Below, in pieces: positions 33,523 to 43,774 of a DNA stretch of 64,000 bases. Position 1 is the stretch's first letter. Every line of letters starts with the position of its first letter. The stretch spans positions 2,232,001 through 2,296,000 of the forward strand of contig NC_021921.1 of assembly GCF_000470655.1 (NCBI RefSeq), written 5' to 3'. Source of the stretch: Halorhabdus tiamatea SARL4B. Lineage in GTDB: Archaea; Halobacteriota; Halobacteria; Halobacteriales; Haloarculaceae. The translations under genes and the position numbers were made by a program. Under the pieces are notes generated by a model. That model ran no database searches and was not told where the DNA came from. It worked only from the letters and a program-made list of their open reading frames with translations.

Positions 33523-34011
33523 ATGAACAAACGCGGACACGTTCTCAATGCCCTGCTTTTGAGTATCGGTCTCGGGTACGTGCTCGAACCGTCCGGTGAC
33601 GTCGTCACCTTCGAAACGATCGCGGCCGTCACCGTCCCGGTCGTCCTGGGTGCGATGGTCCCGGACATCGACACGGCCTTTGGCCGCCATCGCAAGACGT
33701 TGCACAACCTTCTCGTCCTGGGAGTCGTCGCGGCCTATCCGGTATACTTCGGGAACCTCCAGTACGTCTGGATCGGGGTTTTGAGTCACTTCGTCCTCGA
33801 CATTTTGGGATCGCGTCGCGGCCTCGCGCTGTTGTATCCGCTCTCGGACAACGAGTTCAACCTCCCGGTCGGCGTCCCGGTCGACAGCAAGTACGCCGAC
33901 GCTGTGATGGCCGCCGTCACGGCTGTCGAACTCGCGACAGCGGCCGTGATCGTCTATCGAGTCCCTCAGTCTGCCCTCCAAGCCGGACTTCAGGCCGCCG
34001 GACTCGCGTGA
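33523..34011 (+). CDS. DUF457/YdjM-like membrane-bound hydrolase-family protein
   Basis: 162 residues with four hydrophobic segments. The metal-binding type motifs are GAMVPDIDTAFGRHRKTLHN and LSHFVLDILG, and MNKRGHVLNALLLS is at the N-terminus. These match the LexA-regulated/DUF457 family of predicted membrane metal-dependent hydrolases. Substrate unknown. It lies 72 bp after pncC and is convergent with the PHP gene. Confidence 0.82.
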   Translation: MNKRGHVLNALLLSIGLGYVLEPSGDVVTFETIAAVTVPVVLGAMVPDIDTAFGRHRKTLHNLLVLGVVAAYPVYFGNLQYVWIGVLSHFVLDILGSRRGLALLYPLSDNEFNLPVGVPVDSKYADAVMAAVTAVELATAAVIVYRVPQSALQAGLQAAGLA

Positions 34012-34019
34012 GTGGCGGG

Positions 34020-34769
34020 TCAATAGACGCTCGCGTCGTCGAAGCGACCGTCGTAGACTGACTGTTCGGGGTGGGTCGCTTCCTGGCCCGACAGCAAGAG
34101 CCGATCGACCTTCTTGGCTGAGTTCTCCCAGCCCAGGTGTGCGAATTCGAGGGCCCGCCGGGCGTAGTGGTCGACACTCGATCGGTGTCGGGGCCTTCGG
34201 GACGCCCCATTCCGGAGGACTTCGACGAGGTCGGGCGCGTCGTCGATTTCCCGGTCGAAAGCCGTCCAGACTTCGCCGACGGTTCCCGGCAGGTGAGCGT
34301 ACGACGACCCGAACGCAGGCAACTCGAACTCGCGTGCGATCGATGTCGCGCGGCGGTTGTGCTGGGGCCAGTGTTTCGGGTTGTAGGTCTCGACGGCGTC
34401 GATCACGTCCCGATGGCGCTCGATCTGTTTCGCTTCGAGACTGACCGTCAAAAACGAGGGATGAGGAACCAGCACGGCCGCGTTCTGGCGGTCGAACTCG
34501 GCCATCGCGGCCTCGAGCGTGATGAAGTCCGGGACTGGTTCGTCGAGGCCGATCGCGAGGACGTGCCGGCGATCCCGCCAGGTGCCGGTGAACACTTCGC
34601 GGCCGGGGACGACGAGCAGTTCGTCGTCGGAGTAGCGCTCGGCCGTCTTCTCGATGTCTTCCAGTTGCGTGAAATGTGGCGCGTAGACGAGGACATCCAG
34701 GCCACTGGCTTTGGCGCGTCGGACGACCGTTTCGTCGAGCACCTTGACGTGGAGATCGACGGCAGTCAC
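34020..34769 (-). CDS. PHP-domain phosphoesterase
   Basis: 249 residues from GTG 34769. Metal-ligand motifs appear as AVDLHVKVLDE, VYAPHFTQLED, VVPGREVFTG, LVPHPSFLTV and GSSYAHLP. The family hydrolyses phosphoesters, but the substrate is unknown and the first motif is shorter than the classic HxHxxxSDG. The C-terminal half (RRALEFAHLGWENSAKKVDR) is helical. Convergent with the DUF457 gene at 34011. Confidence 0.82.
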   Translation of the reverse strand: MTAVDLHVKVLDETVVRRAKASGLDVLVYAPHFTQLEDIEKTAERYSDDELLVVPGREVFTGTWRDRRHVLAIGLDEPVPDFITLEAAMAEFDRQNAAVLVPHPSFLTVSLEAKQIERHRDVIDAVETYNPKHWPQHNRRATSIAREFELPAFGSSYAHLPGTVGEVWTAFDREIDDAPDLVEVLRNGASRRPRHRSSVDHYARRALEFAHLGWENSAKKVDRLLLSGQEATHPEQSVYDGRFDDASVY

Positions 34770-34875
34770 GCCGTTGGGTTCTCTGCGGTCGAAGAAATCC
34801 GTTCTGGTTCGGCCGCGTCCGGTGGGTCGGTGTCGAAAGGTGGCTTTATGCCCCTCTCCCGATATACGTCAGGGT

Positions 34876-35184
34876 ATGCCACGCTGGGAGTGTACGATCG
34901 AAGGCTGCGGGGAGACGTTCGATCGGGTCGAGGATCTGATCGTCCATCAGTCGACGGCTCACGAACGCATCGAGTGTGCGGTCTGTGGGACGGTCCTGCC
35001 CGACGGTTACTTCGCGATCCGTCACGCCTTCGAAGAGCACACGCGCGCGGAGTACGTCCGGTCGTACGACGCCAGCGCAGCCGACGTCCGCCACCGCGAG
35101 ACCGTCAAGGAGACCATCGAGGAGGCGGCCGACATCCGCGAGGTCGTCGATCGGCTCGAAGGCGGCGACGGGCGGAGTTTTTGA
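34876..35184 (+). CDS. Small C2H2-type zinc-finger protein (DUF7565-like)
   Basis: 102 residues from ATG 34876. There are two zinc-finger-like units: CTIEGCGETFDRVEDLIVHQ with STAH, and CAVCGTVLPDGYFAIRHAFE with EH. A charged helical tail follows. A TTTATG box at 34843-34849, about 30 nt upstream, supports a leaderless start. Such small zinc fingers are abundant in haloarchaea and presumed to bind nucleic acid or protein. Specific role unknown. The longer upstream frame is non-coding. Confidence 0.82.
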   Translation: MPRWECTIEGCGETFDRVEDLIVHQSTAHERIECAVCGTVLPDGYFAIRHAFEEHTRAEYVRSYDASAADVRHRETVKETIEEAADIREVVDRLEGGDGRSF

Positions 35185-35237
35185 GTCCTGGCCTCGGCCT
35201 GCAAATACTTTTGCCCCCGGCGGCGTAACCCATCGTC

Positions 35238-35819
35238 ATGTACGTCCGGGACGCGAAAAACCGAGACGAAGTCTGGTTGTTAGACCGGATCGAGGAGATG
35301 GGCCTGGACGAGACGGCCTTTCGATCTCGCGATTACGTCATCGCGGTCGACGAACGCTCGAACGACCGGGCTGGATTCGGCCGGATCCGTCTCCACAAGA
35401 GCGACGACGGAGACGTCTGTGAACTCACGAGTATCGGGGTCCTCGAGTCCTGGCGCGACCAGGGTATCGGCGCTCACGTCGTCGAGCGACTGGTCCAGGA
35501 GGCCAGCGACCAGGACTTCGAGACGGTCTACTCGTTGACCGACGAACCTAACTTCCTCGTGCAGTTCGGCTTCGGCCCTCTCGATGCCGAGGATCTGCCG
35601 CCGTCGCTGCAAGACCGCCTCGAGACCAAACGCGAGACGATCGACGCCGACGTCGTCCCCGTCGAACTCGCTATCGAGGAATTCACGATGCCCGAACACC
35701 TCCGTGAGTCCTTCAAGTCCGCCGCCGAGAACGACGGCCCTGACGAACCCGAGGAGTCGGCCGAGGACTTCGGCATCGACCCCGACGAGGCCACGTACAA
35801 ATACGACACCAGTCGGTAA
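35238..35819 (+). CDS. GNAT-family N-acetyltransferase
   Basis: 193 residues with a GNAT fold. The acetyl-CoA pyrophosphate-binding loop is VLESWRDQGIGAHVVERL, and FLVQFGFGPLDAEDLPPSLQ resembles the C-terminal part of amino-acid acetyltransferases. The tail (FKSAAENDGPDEPEESAEDF) is acidic and probably disordered. Acceptor unknown. It follows the zinc-finger gene by 53 bp on the same strand with a TATA-like AATACTTTTG between. Confidence 0.83.
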   Translation: MYVRDAKNRDEVWLLDRIEEMGLDETAFRSRDYVIAVDERSNDRAGFGRIRLHKSDDGDVCELTSIGVLESWRDQGIGAHVVERLVQEASDQDFETVYSLTDEPNFLVQFGFGPLDAEDLPPSLQDRLETKRETIDADVVPVELAIEEFTMPEHLRESFKSAAENDGPDEPEESAEDFGIDPDEATYKYDTSR

Positions 35820-35963
35820 CGCGTCTGCTCCCGTGTGGCTGTCTTTCGACTGAGTTCTTCTCCGCTCTATTAGCCTCCCCAGACGCTGGTTCTGAAGCCA
35901 GTCGCTTGTCGTCTACTGTGCCACCACTAGATTATATAACCCGGTAGTACAATGATACACTCG

Positions 35964-37409
35964 ATGACGGCAACCCAACTCCAGCGCGCACGCGACGGCG
36001 AGATCACGCCAGCGATGGAACGTGTCGCAGAGCGGGAGAACCGCGATCCAGTGTTCGTCCGCGAGCAAGTCGCATCGGGCGAGGCAGTGATCCCGACCAA
36101 CCACGAGCACGACTCGTTGGACCCGATGATCATCGGGAAAGAGTTCTCGACGAAGATCAACGCCAACATCGGCAACAGTGAACCCGAGAGCGACGTCGAG
36201 ACCGAGCGGGAGAAACTCCACACCGCGATCGAGTACGGGGCCGATACGGTGATGGATCTCTCGACGGGAGGGGATATTCCGGAACTCCGGGCCGGCCAGA
36301 TCGAACACTCGCCGGTCCCGCTCGGGACAGTTCCAATCTACGAGGCGCTCAAGCAAGCGGGGTCGCCTGAGGAACTCACGGCCGACCTCCTTCTCGACGT
36401 GATCGAATCCCAGGCCGCCCAGGGCACCGACTACCAGACGATCCACGCGGGCATCCTCCGGGAACACCTGGCGCTGACCGACGGGCGAATCACGGGGATC
36501 GTCTCCCGTGGTGGGTCGATCCTCGCCGAGTGGATGGAGAGTCACGGCGAGCAGAATCCGCTGTACACCCACTTCGAGGAAATCTGTGCGATCCTCGCCG
36601 AGTACGACGTGACGATCAGCCTGGGCGACGGCCTCCGACCCGGATCGCTCGCCGACGCCAACGACGACGCCCAGCTGGCGGAACTGGAGACGCTGGGTGA
36701 ACTGACCGAGCGCGCCCAGGCCCAGGGCGTCCAGGTCATGGTCGAGGGGCCGGGCCACGTCCCCTTAGACGAGATCGGCGAGCACGTCCGCCACCAGCAG
36801 GACGTCTGTGACGGTGCGCCCTTCTACTTGCTGGGGCCGCTGGTGACCGATGTCGCGCCGGGGTATGACCACATCACGAGTGCTATCGGCGCGACCGAGG
36901 CCGCCCGTCACGGTGCGGCGATGCTGTGTTACGTCACGCCCAAGGAGCACCTCGGATTGCCCGACGCCGAGGACGTCCGGGACGGTCTGGCGGCCTACCG
37001 GATCGCCGCTCACGCGGGCGACGTGGCAGCCGGGAAACCGGGCGCTCGCGACTGGGACGACGCCCTCTCGCAGGCCCGGTACAACTTCGACTGGCGCGAG
37101 CAGTTCACCCTCGCACTCGATCCCGGTCGCGCAAGGGAGTATCACGACCAGACCCTACCGGAGGACAACTACAAGGACGCCCGCTACTGCTCGATGTGTG
37201 GCGCGGCGTTCTGTTCGATGCGGATCGACCAGGATGCGAGAGACGGCGAAGAGATGGACGGACTGGACGCGGACGTTGATCTCGCAGACTCGCCCGCCGC
37301 TGAGGTGAACTTGCCGCCGACGGGCACCCACGACACCAGCGGTCTCCCGACCGTGCCCGAGGCGCTGTGTGACCACGCCGGGGGCGCGAGCGCGTCCGGA
37401 GACGACTGA
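35964..37409 (+). CDS. thiC: Phosphomethylpyrimidine synthase ThiC
   Basis: 481 residues. This is the radical-SAM enzyme converting aminoimidazole ribotide to hydroxymethylpyrimidine phosphate for thiamine. The C-terminal cluster motif [13 protein letters not shown] (CX2CX4C) is seen, with [24 protein letters not shown] and [13 protein letters not shown] 35964 is preferred over 35952 because the TATA ATTATATAAC (35931-35940) is centred about 28 nt upstream. The message is then leaderless, leaving no room for a TPP riboswitch. The last about 55 residues are an acidic extension. Confidence 0.93.
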   Translation: MTATQLQRARDGEITPAMERVAERENRDPVFVREQVASGEAVIPTNHEHDSLDPMIIGKEFSTKINANIGNSEPESDVETEREKLHTAIEYGADTVMDLSTGGDIPELRAGQIEHSPVPLGTVPIYEALKQAGSPEELTADLLLDVIESQAAQGTDYQTIHAGILREHLALTDGRITGIVSRGGSILAEWMESHGEQNPLYTHFEEICAILAEYDVTISLGDGLRPGSLADANDDAQLAELETLGELTERAQAQGVQVMVEGPGHVPLDEIGEHVRHQQDVCDGAPFYLLGPLVTDVAPGYDHITSAIGATEAARHGAAMLCYVTPKEHLGLPDAEDVRDGLAAYRIAAHAGDVAAGKPGARDWDDALSQARYNFDWREQFTLALDPGRAREYHDQTLPEDNYKDARYCSMCGAAFCSMRIDQDARDGEEMDGLDADVDLADSPAAEVNLPPTGTHDTSGLPTVPEALCDHAGGASASGDD

Positions 37410-37473
37410 GCGAAATCACGGCAAAACCCGTTCCGAAACCAACCGTTACCCGGACCTCGTGGTAATCACCGGT

Positions 37474-37857
37474 ATGTCACAGAGCGATCCCGACGCCCAG
37501 CGGAACGTGGTGGGCGAGCCACTCGAACCCTGTAGCAACACACTCTCGACCGGGTATCAGCGCGACGGCCACTGCACCGCGGTTCCCGGCGACCGCGGTA
37601 GCCACCATCTCTGTGCGAAGATGACTCAGGACTTTCTGGAATTCTCGCGAGCGCAGGGCAACGACCTGATCACGCCGCGGCCGGAACTAGACTTCCCAGG
37701 ATTGAATCCCAAAGATCACTGGTGTCTCTGTGTCGGCCGCTGGCTGGAAGCTCACGAAGCCGGCGTCGCCCCGCCGGTCGTCCTCGAAGCCACGAACGAA
37801 ACAGTGCTGGAAGCAATCGATCTGGAGACACTGGAAGCCCACGCGATCGAGGAGTGA
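37474..37857 (+). CDS. DUF2237-family protein
   Basis: 127 residues. The family pattern is NVVGEPLEPCSNTLSTGYQR, GSHHLCAKMTQDFLEFSRAQ, GNDLITPRPELDFPGL and HWCLCVGRWLEAHEAGVAPP. Conserved Cys and His residues suggest metal binding or redox chemistry, but the family has no firm function. It follows thiC by 64 bp on the same strand. ATG start 37474; the upstream extension reads through thiC-proximal spacer. Confidence 0.87.
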   Translation: MSQSDPDAQRNVVGEPLEPCSNTLSTGYQRDGHCTAVPGDRGSHHLCAKMTQDFLEFSRAQGNDLITPRPELDFPGLNPKDHWCLCVGRWLEAHEAGVAPPVVLEATNETVLEAIDLETLEAHAIEE

Positions 37858-37879
37858 GGGGCCGACTGGCCGTTTCCAG

Positions 37880-39232
37880 TCAGACCGAGAACGTCGCTTC
37901 TCGCTCCCGACTAACTGCCTCGGGTTCGACGGTCTCGCCGTCGATTTCGACCGGTCGTCCGCTCGCGAGTTTGCCGAACTTCGGTCCCTCCGGGACGCCC
38001 GCTTTCGCTGCGAGTTCGGGGTCGAAGGCTTCTTTCCTCGCGACGACGCGCTTCTCTCCGACGGTCACCTCATCGTAGTCCGACCGTAGGACGTCTGCGA
38101 GCGCTTCGATCAACTCGTCGAGGTCGTCGCTGTCGGCGATAGCGGCACGGTCTCCGACGAGCGTGGCGCTCTGCTCCGTGGTGAACGCGAGCGCGACGCC
38201 TTCGACGGCCTCGCGGGTCGCCTCCCGGTCGATCCCCTGTGCTTCGTCCAGCAGATCCTTGGCCATCTCGATGACTTCGAAATCACCGTCGAACCCGCGG
38301 GCCGGGTCGCCGAATCGGAGTCCGTCGTCGACGGCTGTCAGTCGGTCCTCGACGCGGCGGGCGAAGGACAGCGGGACGCCCTCGACCGCTCGGAGCCACG
38401 TCTCGCCGACGATTTCGTAGCCAAGTTCGTCGATCGCTCGCTCGAGACGTGGGCGGTCCCCATCGATCAGGGCGTATTCGGCCCTGCTCTCCTCGAAGGC
38501 CGCCCGGAGGACGTCCTCGTTGTCGAGCGGATCGCCGAGTTCGTCGAGTCCCCAGTCGGCAGCGATGTGGCCCACGACCCAGTCGGTCTCGCGGACGATC
38601 CGCTCGAAGCGCGGGACGTAGTGGTTCCCGTCGAACCCGACGAGGTGCCGGCGGGCGCTGTCGTCACTGTCTTCTTGAGGCGCGTCGACCTCGACGCCAC
38701 GCAGGTCGAGGATCGCGCGAGCGACCGCCCGGGCGGCGTCGGGGTCGTCCCACTGGTCGGGCCCGCTGCCGACCTCGACGAACATCGACGGTACGCCCAC
38801 GTCGGTCGGGCCGTGGTGGGTACACTCCATGCCGATTTCGTAATTCTCCGGCGCGTGCTCGGCGAGCGCCTCGAGAACCTGGCTGTGTGCGTTCGGGGCG
38901 GCGCGAGCGAGGTCCCGGTCCGCGCCGCCGTACTCGGCCGGCCCGACGTTGCCGGTGTGGTGGGCGGTCAGCAACGGGCCGGTCTCCCCGGAGTGCCGGG
39001 ACGCGAAGACGACGAGGTCGGGATCGTCGAAGGCCGCGGCGACGCCGTCGAGTTCGAGATGCCATTCCTCGAAGACGCGCATCTCGACGCCGTCGATCCG
39101 GTAGACGTCACCGCCGCCTTCGCCCGGAGATCGACTCTCGTCACGGCTTGTCGTCCAGTCCGTCACGTCGAGCAGCTGCTCGAAGATGTGTTCCGAGGCG
39201 CGATCCGCAGTCGAGACGACGACGGCGATCAT
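37880..39232 (-). CDS. dtdA: D-aminoacyl-tRNA deacylase (archaeal DTD2 type)
   Basis: 450 residues. The archaeal/plant GEK1 core appears in residues 1-300 (FASRHSGETGPLLTAHHTGN, ECTHHGPTDVGVPSMFVEVG, HLVGFDGNHYVPRFERIV, HIAADWGLDELG). The enzyme removes D-amino acids, and acetaldehyde-modified D-aminoacyl groups, from tRNA. A C-terminal extension of about 150 residues goes beyond the shorter archaeal forms; I believe it is common in haloarchaea. It is upstream of no obvious operon partner and convergent with the DUF2237 gene. Confidence 0.9.
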   Translation of the reverse strand: MIAVVVSTADRASEHIFEQLLDVTDWTTSRDESRSPGEGGGDVYRIDGVEMRVFEEWHLELDGVAAAFDDPDLVVFASRHSGETGPLLTAHHTGNVGPAEYGGADRDLARAAPNAHSQVLEALAEHAPENYEIGMECTHHGPTDVGVPSMFVEVGSGPDQWDDPDAARAVARAILDLRGVEVDAPQEDSDDSARRHLVGFDGNHYVPRFERIVRETDWVVGHIAADWGLDELGDPLDNEDVLRAAFEESRAEYALIDGDRPRLERAIDELGYEIVGETWLRAVEGVPLSFARRVEDRLTAVDDGLRFGDPARGFDGDFEVIEMAKDLLDEAQGIDREATREAVEGVALAFTTEQSATLVGDRAAIADSDDLDELIEALADVLRSDYDEVTVGEKRVVARKEAFDPELAAKAGVPEGPKFGKLASGRPVEIDGETVEPEAVSREREATFSV

Positions 39233-39259
39233 GGATAGTCCTGCTTCGAGCGTCTTCCT

Positions 39260-40627
39260 TTACTCGATGTCGAAGTCGCTCCGGCGACCCAGCGCCGTCT
39301 GGACCACCTCGGCGGTCATGCCGAGCATCTCCCTGACTGCCTGGCGGCGACGGATGAACATCGCCAGCCCGACGAGGAGGTAGACGGCTGTGTACCCGAG
39401 CAGGATCTGGTGGCTGAGTGCTTCAGGGTGGGCCAGCGAGAGGACGTTCAACACCAGGAACTCGGCGACAACCTGGCTGACGAATAGCACGAGCAACGCC
39501 ACGGCCTCACGGAGGCTGATGTTGAAGTTGACCAGGATCGCCAACGCGAAGAACGATTGGGCGGCCGTGATCCAGATCTCCAGGCTCTGCTTGTAGTCGA
39601 ACTCGAGGACGCCGACCCCGCCCGCCGCGATCGAGTAGACGACCGCGAGGGTTCCGATCAACAGCGTCCACTGGTTGAGCTTCGAGGAGATCAGGGCGTT
39701 GAACCCGGCCGAAGACCGGGCTTTGTTGACCAGATAGACCACGACGATCAGCTCGGGGGATTCGCTGGCCAGCGGGGCGATCCACTGGATCATGAAGAAA
39801 CTCGGGACGCCGTACTGGAGGCCGAGTTCTTCGAGGCCGTGGGCGAAGGGCTCGACGGCGATCAGGATCATGATGCCCGAGTAGACGAACAGCCCCAGCA
39901 CGGTCGCGATCCGCTTTGGCTTGCGGTAGGACTGGAGGTAGCCCGGGACGCCGATCTGCTCTTCTTCCGTTTCGATGCCCGAACGAATGATGATCAGGAT
40001 GTAGCTCACGTACAGGCCGACGAGGACGACGGTGTCGATCAGGTCGATGCCGCCGCCCAGCGGGACGAGAAACGCCCACAGCGTCGCCAGCCAGAGGAAC
40101 GTGATCTCGGTCGTCAGCGCCTTGTCCAGGGTCACGACGTCGGCGAGGAAGCCGGATCGCTTCTCGACGTTGTCGTCCCGGACTGAGTAGGCGCGATAGA
40201 CCGTGAACAGCGCGATCCCGGACCACCCCAACCCGATGAGAATCCGGTTGGCCCCGGTCATGTTCGCGATGGCGAGGTTGCCGGCCTCCGCGCCTGCGGC
40301 CGTTCCGGCTCCCGCGCCGGCGTTCCAGGCGTACAGTGCGTCGACGGCGTACTCCGGGGCCACCGCCAAGACTGCGAGGACGGCGAGTGCGAACGCCCGT
40401 GGGACGTCCTTCTCGGCCGTCTCGGCTCCCCACGCGAGCAGGAACGACGCGCCGACGACGGCCAGCCCGGTCACCAGGACGGTGAGGGCCGTCGAGAGGG
40501 CGATCCCCGACTCGATCGGGACAGCGTCGAGTCCAGCGGCGACCCGTGACAGTTCGACGACGACCCACGGCAGCGTCAGTGCGAGTGCAGCGGCGACTGC
40601 CGTCAGCGGATGGCGTAGACGAGACAC
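39260..40627 (-). CDS. CaCA-family sodium/calcium exchanger
   Basis: 455 residues with about eleven membrane helices. Two alpha-repeats carry [20 protein letters not shown] with [13 protein letters not shown] and [14 protein letters not shown], and [18 protein letters not shown] with [13 protein letters not shown]. Paired acidic ligands in each repeat bind Ca2+ or another cation in exchange for Na+ or H+. The GTG start at 40627 has a TATA-like ATTATTTTCG about 25 nt upstream. It diverges from aroE across a 151-bp promoter region. Confidence 0.88.
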   Translation of the reverse strand: MSRLRHPLTAVAAALALTLPWVVVELSRVAAGLDAVPIESGIALSTALTVLVTGLAVVGASFLLAWGAETAEKDVPRAFALAVLAVLAVAPEYAVDALYAWNAGAGAGTAAGAEAGNLAIANMTGANRILIGLGWSGIALFTVYRAYSVRDDNVEKRSGFLADVVTLDKALTTEITFLWLATLWAFLVPLGGGIDLIDTVVLVGLYVSYILIIIRSGIETEEEQIGVPGYLQSYRKPKRIATVLGLFVYSGIMILIAVEPFAHGLEELGLQYGVPSFFMIQWIAPLASESPELIVVVYLVNKARSSAGFNALISSKLNQWTLLIGTLAVVYSIAAGGVGVLEFDYKQSLEIWITAAQSFFALAILVNFNISLREAVALLVLFVSQVVAEFLVLNVLSLAHPEALSHQILLGYTAVYLLVGLAMFIRRRQAVREMLGMTAEVVQTALGRRSDFDIE

Positions 40628-40778
40628 ACTGAGAGCTTACCCCTGCGAAAATAATGTCTTGCGGTGTCGAGTGGCCGTGTCACAGGGTGACACACTCGGT
40701 CGAAGTCGTCGCCCGACTCCTCCCCAGAGCCTCCCGTCAACCGTCGTGGTTTTGACGCTCCCGGTCGTCGGCCCCGCC

Positions 40779-41576
40779 ATGGACGTCTACGGACTCCTGG
40801 GCAATCCAGTCGAACACTCGCTGTCGCCGCCGATGCACGAGGCGGCCTACGACGAACTCGGCATCGACGCACGGTACGTCACCTTCGAGCCCCCGGTCGA
40901 CGCGGCACGCGAGGCCGTCGCGGCGGCCGAGACGCTCGGTGTCTCTGGACTGAACGTCACGATCCCGTTCAAACAGGACGTCCTCGGGGCGGTCGAGGCC
41001 GACGACCTGGCTTCCCGGATCGGCGCAGTCAACACCATCGACTTCTCGGGCGAACGGCCGACGGGGCACAACACCGACGCGCTCGGCGCGGTGCGGGCCT
41101 TAGAGCGCCACGACGTGGCGCTCTCCGGGCAGGCGGTCGTCGTCGGAGCGGGCGGGGCCGGGCGGGCGATCACCTTTGGCCTCGCCGACGAGGGCATGGA
41201 CGTCGCGATCGCCAACCGGACCGTCGAGACGGCCCACGAACTCGCCACAGAGGTTCCGGGAGCGAGCGGCCACGGGCTCGACGCGCTCGACTCCCTTCTC
41301 GCAGACGCGGACGTCCTCGTCAACGCGACCAGCGTCGGCATGGACGAGGACCGATCGCCGGTCCCCGCTACGGCACTCCACGCCGGCCTGGCGGTCCTCG
41401 ATGCGGTGTACAGCCCGATCCAGACGCGGCTCCTCCGGGAGGCGGCCGCAGCGGGTTCGACGACCGTCGATGGCGCGTGGATGTTGTTGTTCCAGGGCGT
41501 CGAGGCCTTCGAGCGCTGGACTGGCCGAGATGCGCCTGTCGACGTGATGAATGCGGCGCTGCGTGAACGCCTTTAA
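40779..41576 (+). CDS. aroE: Shikimate dehydrogenase
   Basis: 265 residues catalysing NADPH reduction of 3-dehydroshikimate. The substrate site is [16 protein letters not shown], the catalytic Lys lies in [12 protein letters not shown], and further motifs are [21 protein letters not shown], the NADP loop [18 protein letters not shown] and [21 protein letters not shown] 40779 gives the standard length; the open frame continues far upstream but is non-coding. It is three genes away from the pab operon, consistent with a chorismate-related region. Confidence 0.94.
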   Translation: MDVYGLLGNPVEHSLSPPMHEAAYDELGIDARYVTFEPPVDAAREAVAAAETLGVSGLNVTIPFKQDVLGAVEADDLASRIGAVNTIDFSGERPTGHNTDALGAVRALERHDVALSGQAVVVGAGGAGRAITFGLADEGMDVAIANRTVETAHELATEVPGASGHGLDALDSLLADADVLVNATSVGMDEDRSPVPATALHAGLAVLDAVYSPIQTRLLREAAAAGSTTVDGAWMLLFQGVEAFERWTGRDAPVDVMNAALRERL

Positions 41577-41600
41577 GTCCTGGCGTGTGTATCTACCCGT

Positions 41601-42200
41601 ATGGCACTCTTCGACCAGATCAAGGAACTTCTCGGCCTGGGATCGGGGGGATCCAGCGCGGGGACATCGGAACAAGGACCAGGTAGTCGTGACGACGTCG
41701 CCGTCACGGTCGAGCACGAACCGGACACCGAAAGCGAGGACGCCGTCAAAGGAACCGGCCCGGAACCGACGAGTGAGACGGCCGGGGACACGTCGAGTGC
41801 GGGCGCGACGACCGACGGCGAGGCGGACACCGAGGCGGACGTGACGACCGACAGAGAGGCAGATACCGAAGCGGACGCGACGGAATCGACGGAGGGCGAC
41901 GGAGACGAATCCGAGGACACTACCAAGACGGCGTCGTCTGGGGAGCCTGCGGCGGAGACAGCAGAGACCGAAGCACACACGGACGAGGCGGCAGAAACAT
42001 CTGCGTCTGAACCGGCGTCGGCGAGTACCGAGGACGTCCAGTCGATCAATGGCATCGGGCCGGCCTACGCCGAACGACTCGCGGAGGCGGACGTCGAGAC
42101 AGTCGGGGACCTTGCGACCGCTGACGCTGACGCCGTCGCCGAGACGACCGGTATCGCTCTCTCCCGGGTCGAAGGCTGGATCGAACAGGCCAGCGAGTGA
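41601..42200 (+). CDS. Acidic protein with C-terminal helix-hairpin-helix
   Basis: 199 residues. A short N-terminal amphipathic stretch (ALFDQIKELLGLG) is followed by about 120 residues of extremely acidic, Thr/Asp/Glu-rich low-complexity sequence. A helix-hairpin-helix pair closes the protein (INGIGPAYAERLAEADVETV, then GIALSRVEGWIEQA). The HhH probably binds DNA non-specifically; the linker is a halophilic spacer. A TATA-like CTTTAAGT at the aroE stop (41570-41577) is about 27 nt upstream, so the gene has its own leaderless promoter. Role unknown. Confidence 0.82.
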   Translation: MALFDQIKELLGLGSGGSSAGTSEQGPGSRDDVAVTVEHEPDTESEDAVKGTGPEPTSETAGDTSSAGATTDGEADTEADVTTDREADTEADATESTEGDGDESEDTTKTASSGEPAAETAETEAHTDEAAETSASEPASASTEDVQSINGIGPAYAERLAEADVETVGDLATADADAVAETTGIALSRVEGWIEQASE

Positions 42201-42277
42201 GCCTTCGGATCTAGGTAGTCCAGCGATTCCTGCCCCGATCGTAACACGATTAGTGGCCCTCCGTGTGTGTTGGCGCA

Positions 42278-43774
42278 ATGACGACCCCGGAACTCGTGAC
42301 CGACCTGGCGACCTTCCGCGAGCGTGCGGCGGGAGCCGATCCCGGCGATCGTGTCCCGGTCGAAGCACGGGTCACAGTCGCTGATCCCTTCGAGGCCTAC
42401 CGGCGTGCGCGCCAGGTATCGGGTGGTTGTTTTCTCGAGACCAGCGGCGGTACCGACGGCTGGAGTTACTTCGGCGTCGAGCCGTTCGAGTGGCTGACCG
42501 TCGATCCGGGCAGTGACACGATCGGGACGCTCGTCGATCGACTCGACGAGGAGCACCTTCACCGGCGGGGAACAGACGTCCCCTATCCGTGTGGGACCAT
42601 CGGGTGGCTCTCGTATGACGTCGCCCGGGAGATCGAGGACCTCCCCGGGTCGGCCGAGCGCGACCGGGATCTGCCGCGGCTGCAAGTGGCCTTCTACGAC
42701 ACACTCGCCGCCTGGCAAGAGCCCGCCGAATCGCCGGTGACACTCCGCGTGACGGCGTGTCCGAGGGTCGAGAGCGACCCGGACGCGGCCTTCGAGCGGG
42801 GACGCGAGCGCGCACTCGATCTGGCCCGGCGGGCCGTCGACGGGGATATCGACGTTCAGGACCCGCCATCGGCGGGGACGGTCCGCTTCGAGAGCGATAC
42901 CGGCCGGAATGCCTTCACCGACCGCGTCGACCGCGTCAGGGAGTACATTCACGAGGGCGACACCTTCCAGGCCAATATCTCCCATCGCCTGACTGCCCCG
43001 GCGGCGGTCCACCCTGTCGACGCTTTCGAGTCGCTTCGTGCCGGGAACCCGGCTCCATACTCGGCGCTGCTGGAATTTCCGGCCGCCGATCTGGTGAGTG
43101 CGAGTCCCGAACTCCTCCTCCATCGCGAGGGCGACCGGCTCGTCACTGAACCCATCGCCGGGACGCGGCCGCGGGGAGAGACGCCCGCGGAGGACCGCGA
43201 TCTCGAGGCCGACCTCCGCGCGGACGAAAAAGAGCGGGCCGAACACGCGATGCTGGTCGATCTCGAACGCAACGACCTGGGGAAGGTCAGCGAATTCGGG
43301 AGCGTCGACGTCCGGGAGTACCGGCGGGTGGATCGCTACTCCGAGGTGATGCATCTCGTCTCGCTCGTCGAAGGACAACTTCGGGACGACCGGGATCTGG
43401 CCGACGCGATCCGCGCGGTGTTCCCCGGGGGGACGATCACCGGCGCGCCGAAACCACGGACGATGGCGATCATCGACGAACTCGAAGCGACCCGTCGCGG
43501 CCCCTACACCGGCAGCATCGGGATCTTCGGCTTCGACGACCGGGCGACACTGAACATCGTCATCCGGACGCTGGTCCGCCAGTCAGAGGCATACCACCTC
43601 CGGGTCGGCGCGGGGATCGTCCACGATTCGGTGCCCGACCGGGAGTACGACGAGACGCTCGACAAGGCCCGGGCGCTGGTGACGGCCGTCGGCGACGCGC
43701 TCGATCGGGACCTCTCGGTGGACGGCGTTCGTCCCACCGATCGAGGCGACCCCACTCCGGAGGGATCTGAATGA
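42278..43774 (+). CDS. pabB: Aminodeoxychorismate synthase component I
   Basis: 498 residues of the chorismate-binding family, with [60 protein letters not shown] and [15 protein letters not shown]. It is first of a pabB-pabA-pabC run with overlapping ends, so aminodeoxychorismate for p-aminobenzoate is the likely product. Anthranilate synthase is the alternative, but the class IV aminotransferase partner argues against it. ATG start 42278. Confidence 0.9.
   Translation: MTTPELVTDLATFRERAAGADPGDRVPVEARVTVADPFEAYRRARQVSGGCFLETSGGTDGWSYFGVEPFEWLTVDPGSDTIGTLVDRLDEEHLHRRGTDVPYPCGTIGWLSYDVAREIEDLPGSAERDRDLPRLQVAFYDTLAAWQEPAESPVTLRVTACPRVESDPDAAFERGRERALDLARRAVDGDIDVQDPPSAGTVRFESDTGRNAFTDRVDRVREYIHEGDTFQANISHRLTAPAAVHPVDAFESLRAGNPAPYSALLEFPAADLVSASPELLLHREGDRLVTEPIAGTRPRGETPAEDRDLEADLRADEKERAEHAMLVDLERNDLGKVSEFGSVDVREYRRVDRYSEVMHLVSLVEGQLRDDRDLADAIRAVFPGGTITGAPKPRTMAIIDELEATRRGPYTGSIGIFGFDDRATLNIVIRTLVRQSEAYHLRVGAGIVHDSVPDREYDETLDKARALVTAVGDALDRDLSVDGVRPTDRGDPTPEGSE

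Noticed and set aside
32422-34023. 533-codon minus-strand frame across phosphotransferase, pncC and DUF457 genes
   Set aside because: It spans three real genes on the other strand and has no motif or start signal.
35820-35963. TPP riboswitch before thiC
   Set aside because: The promoter sits too close to the start codon to leave room for one.
40203-40778. Long upstream extension of the aroE frame
   Set aside because: It overlaps the divergent exchanger gene and its promoter, and would give an enzyme about 190 residues too long.
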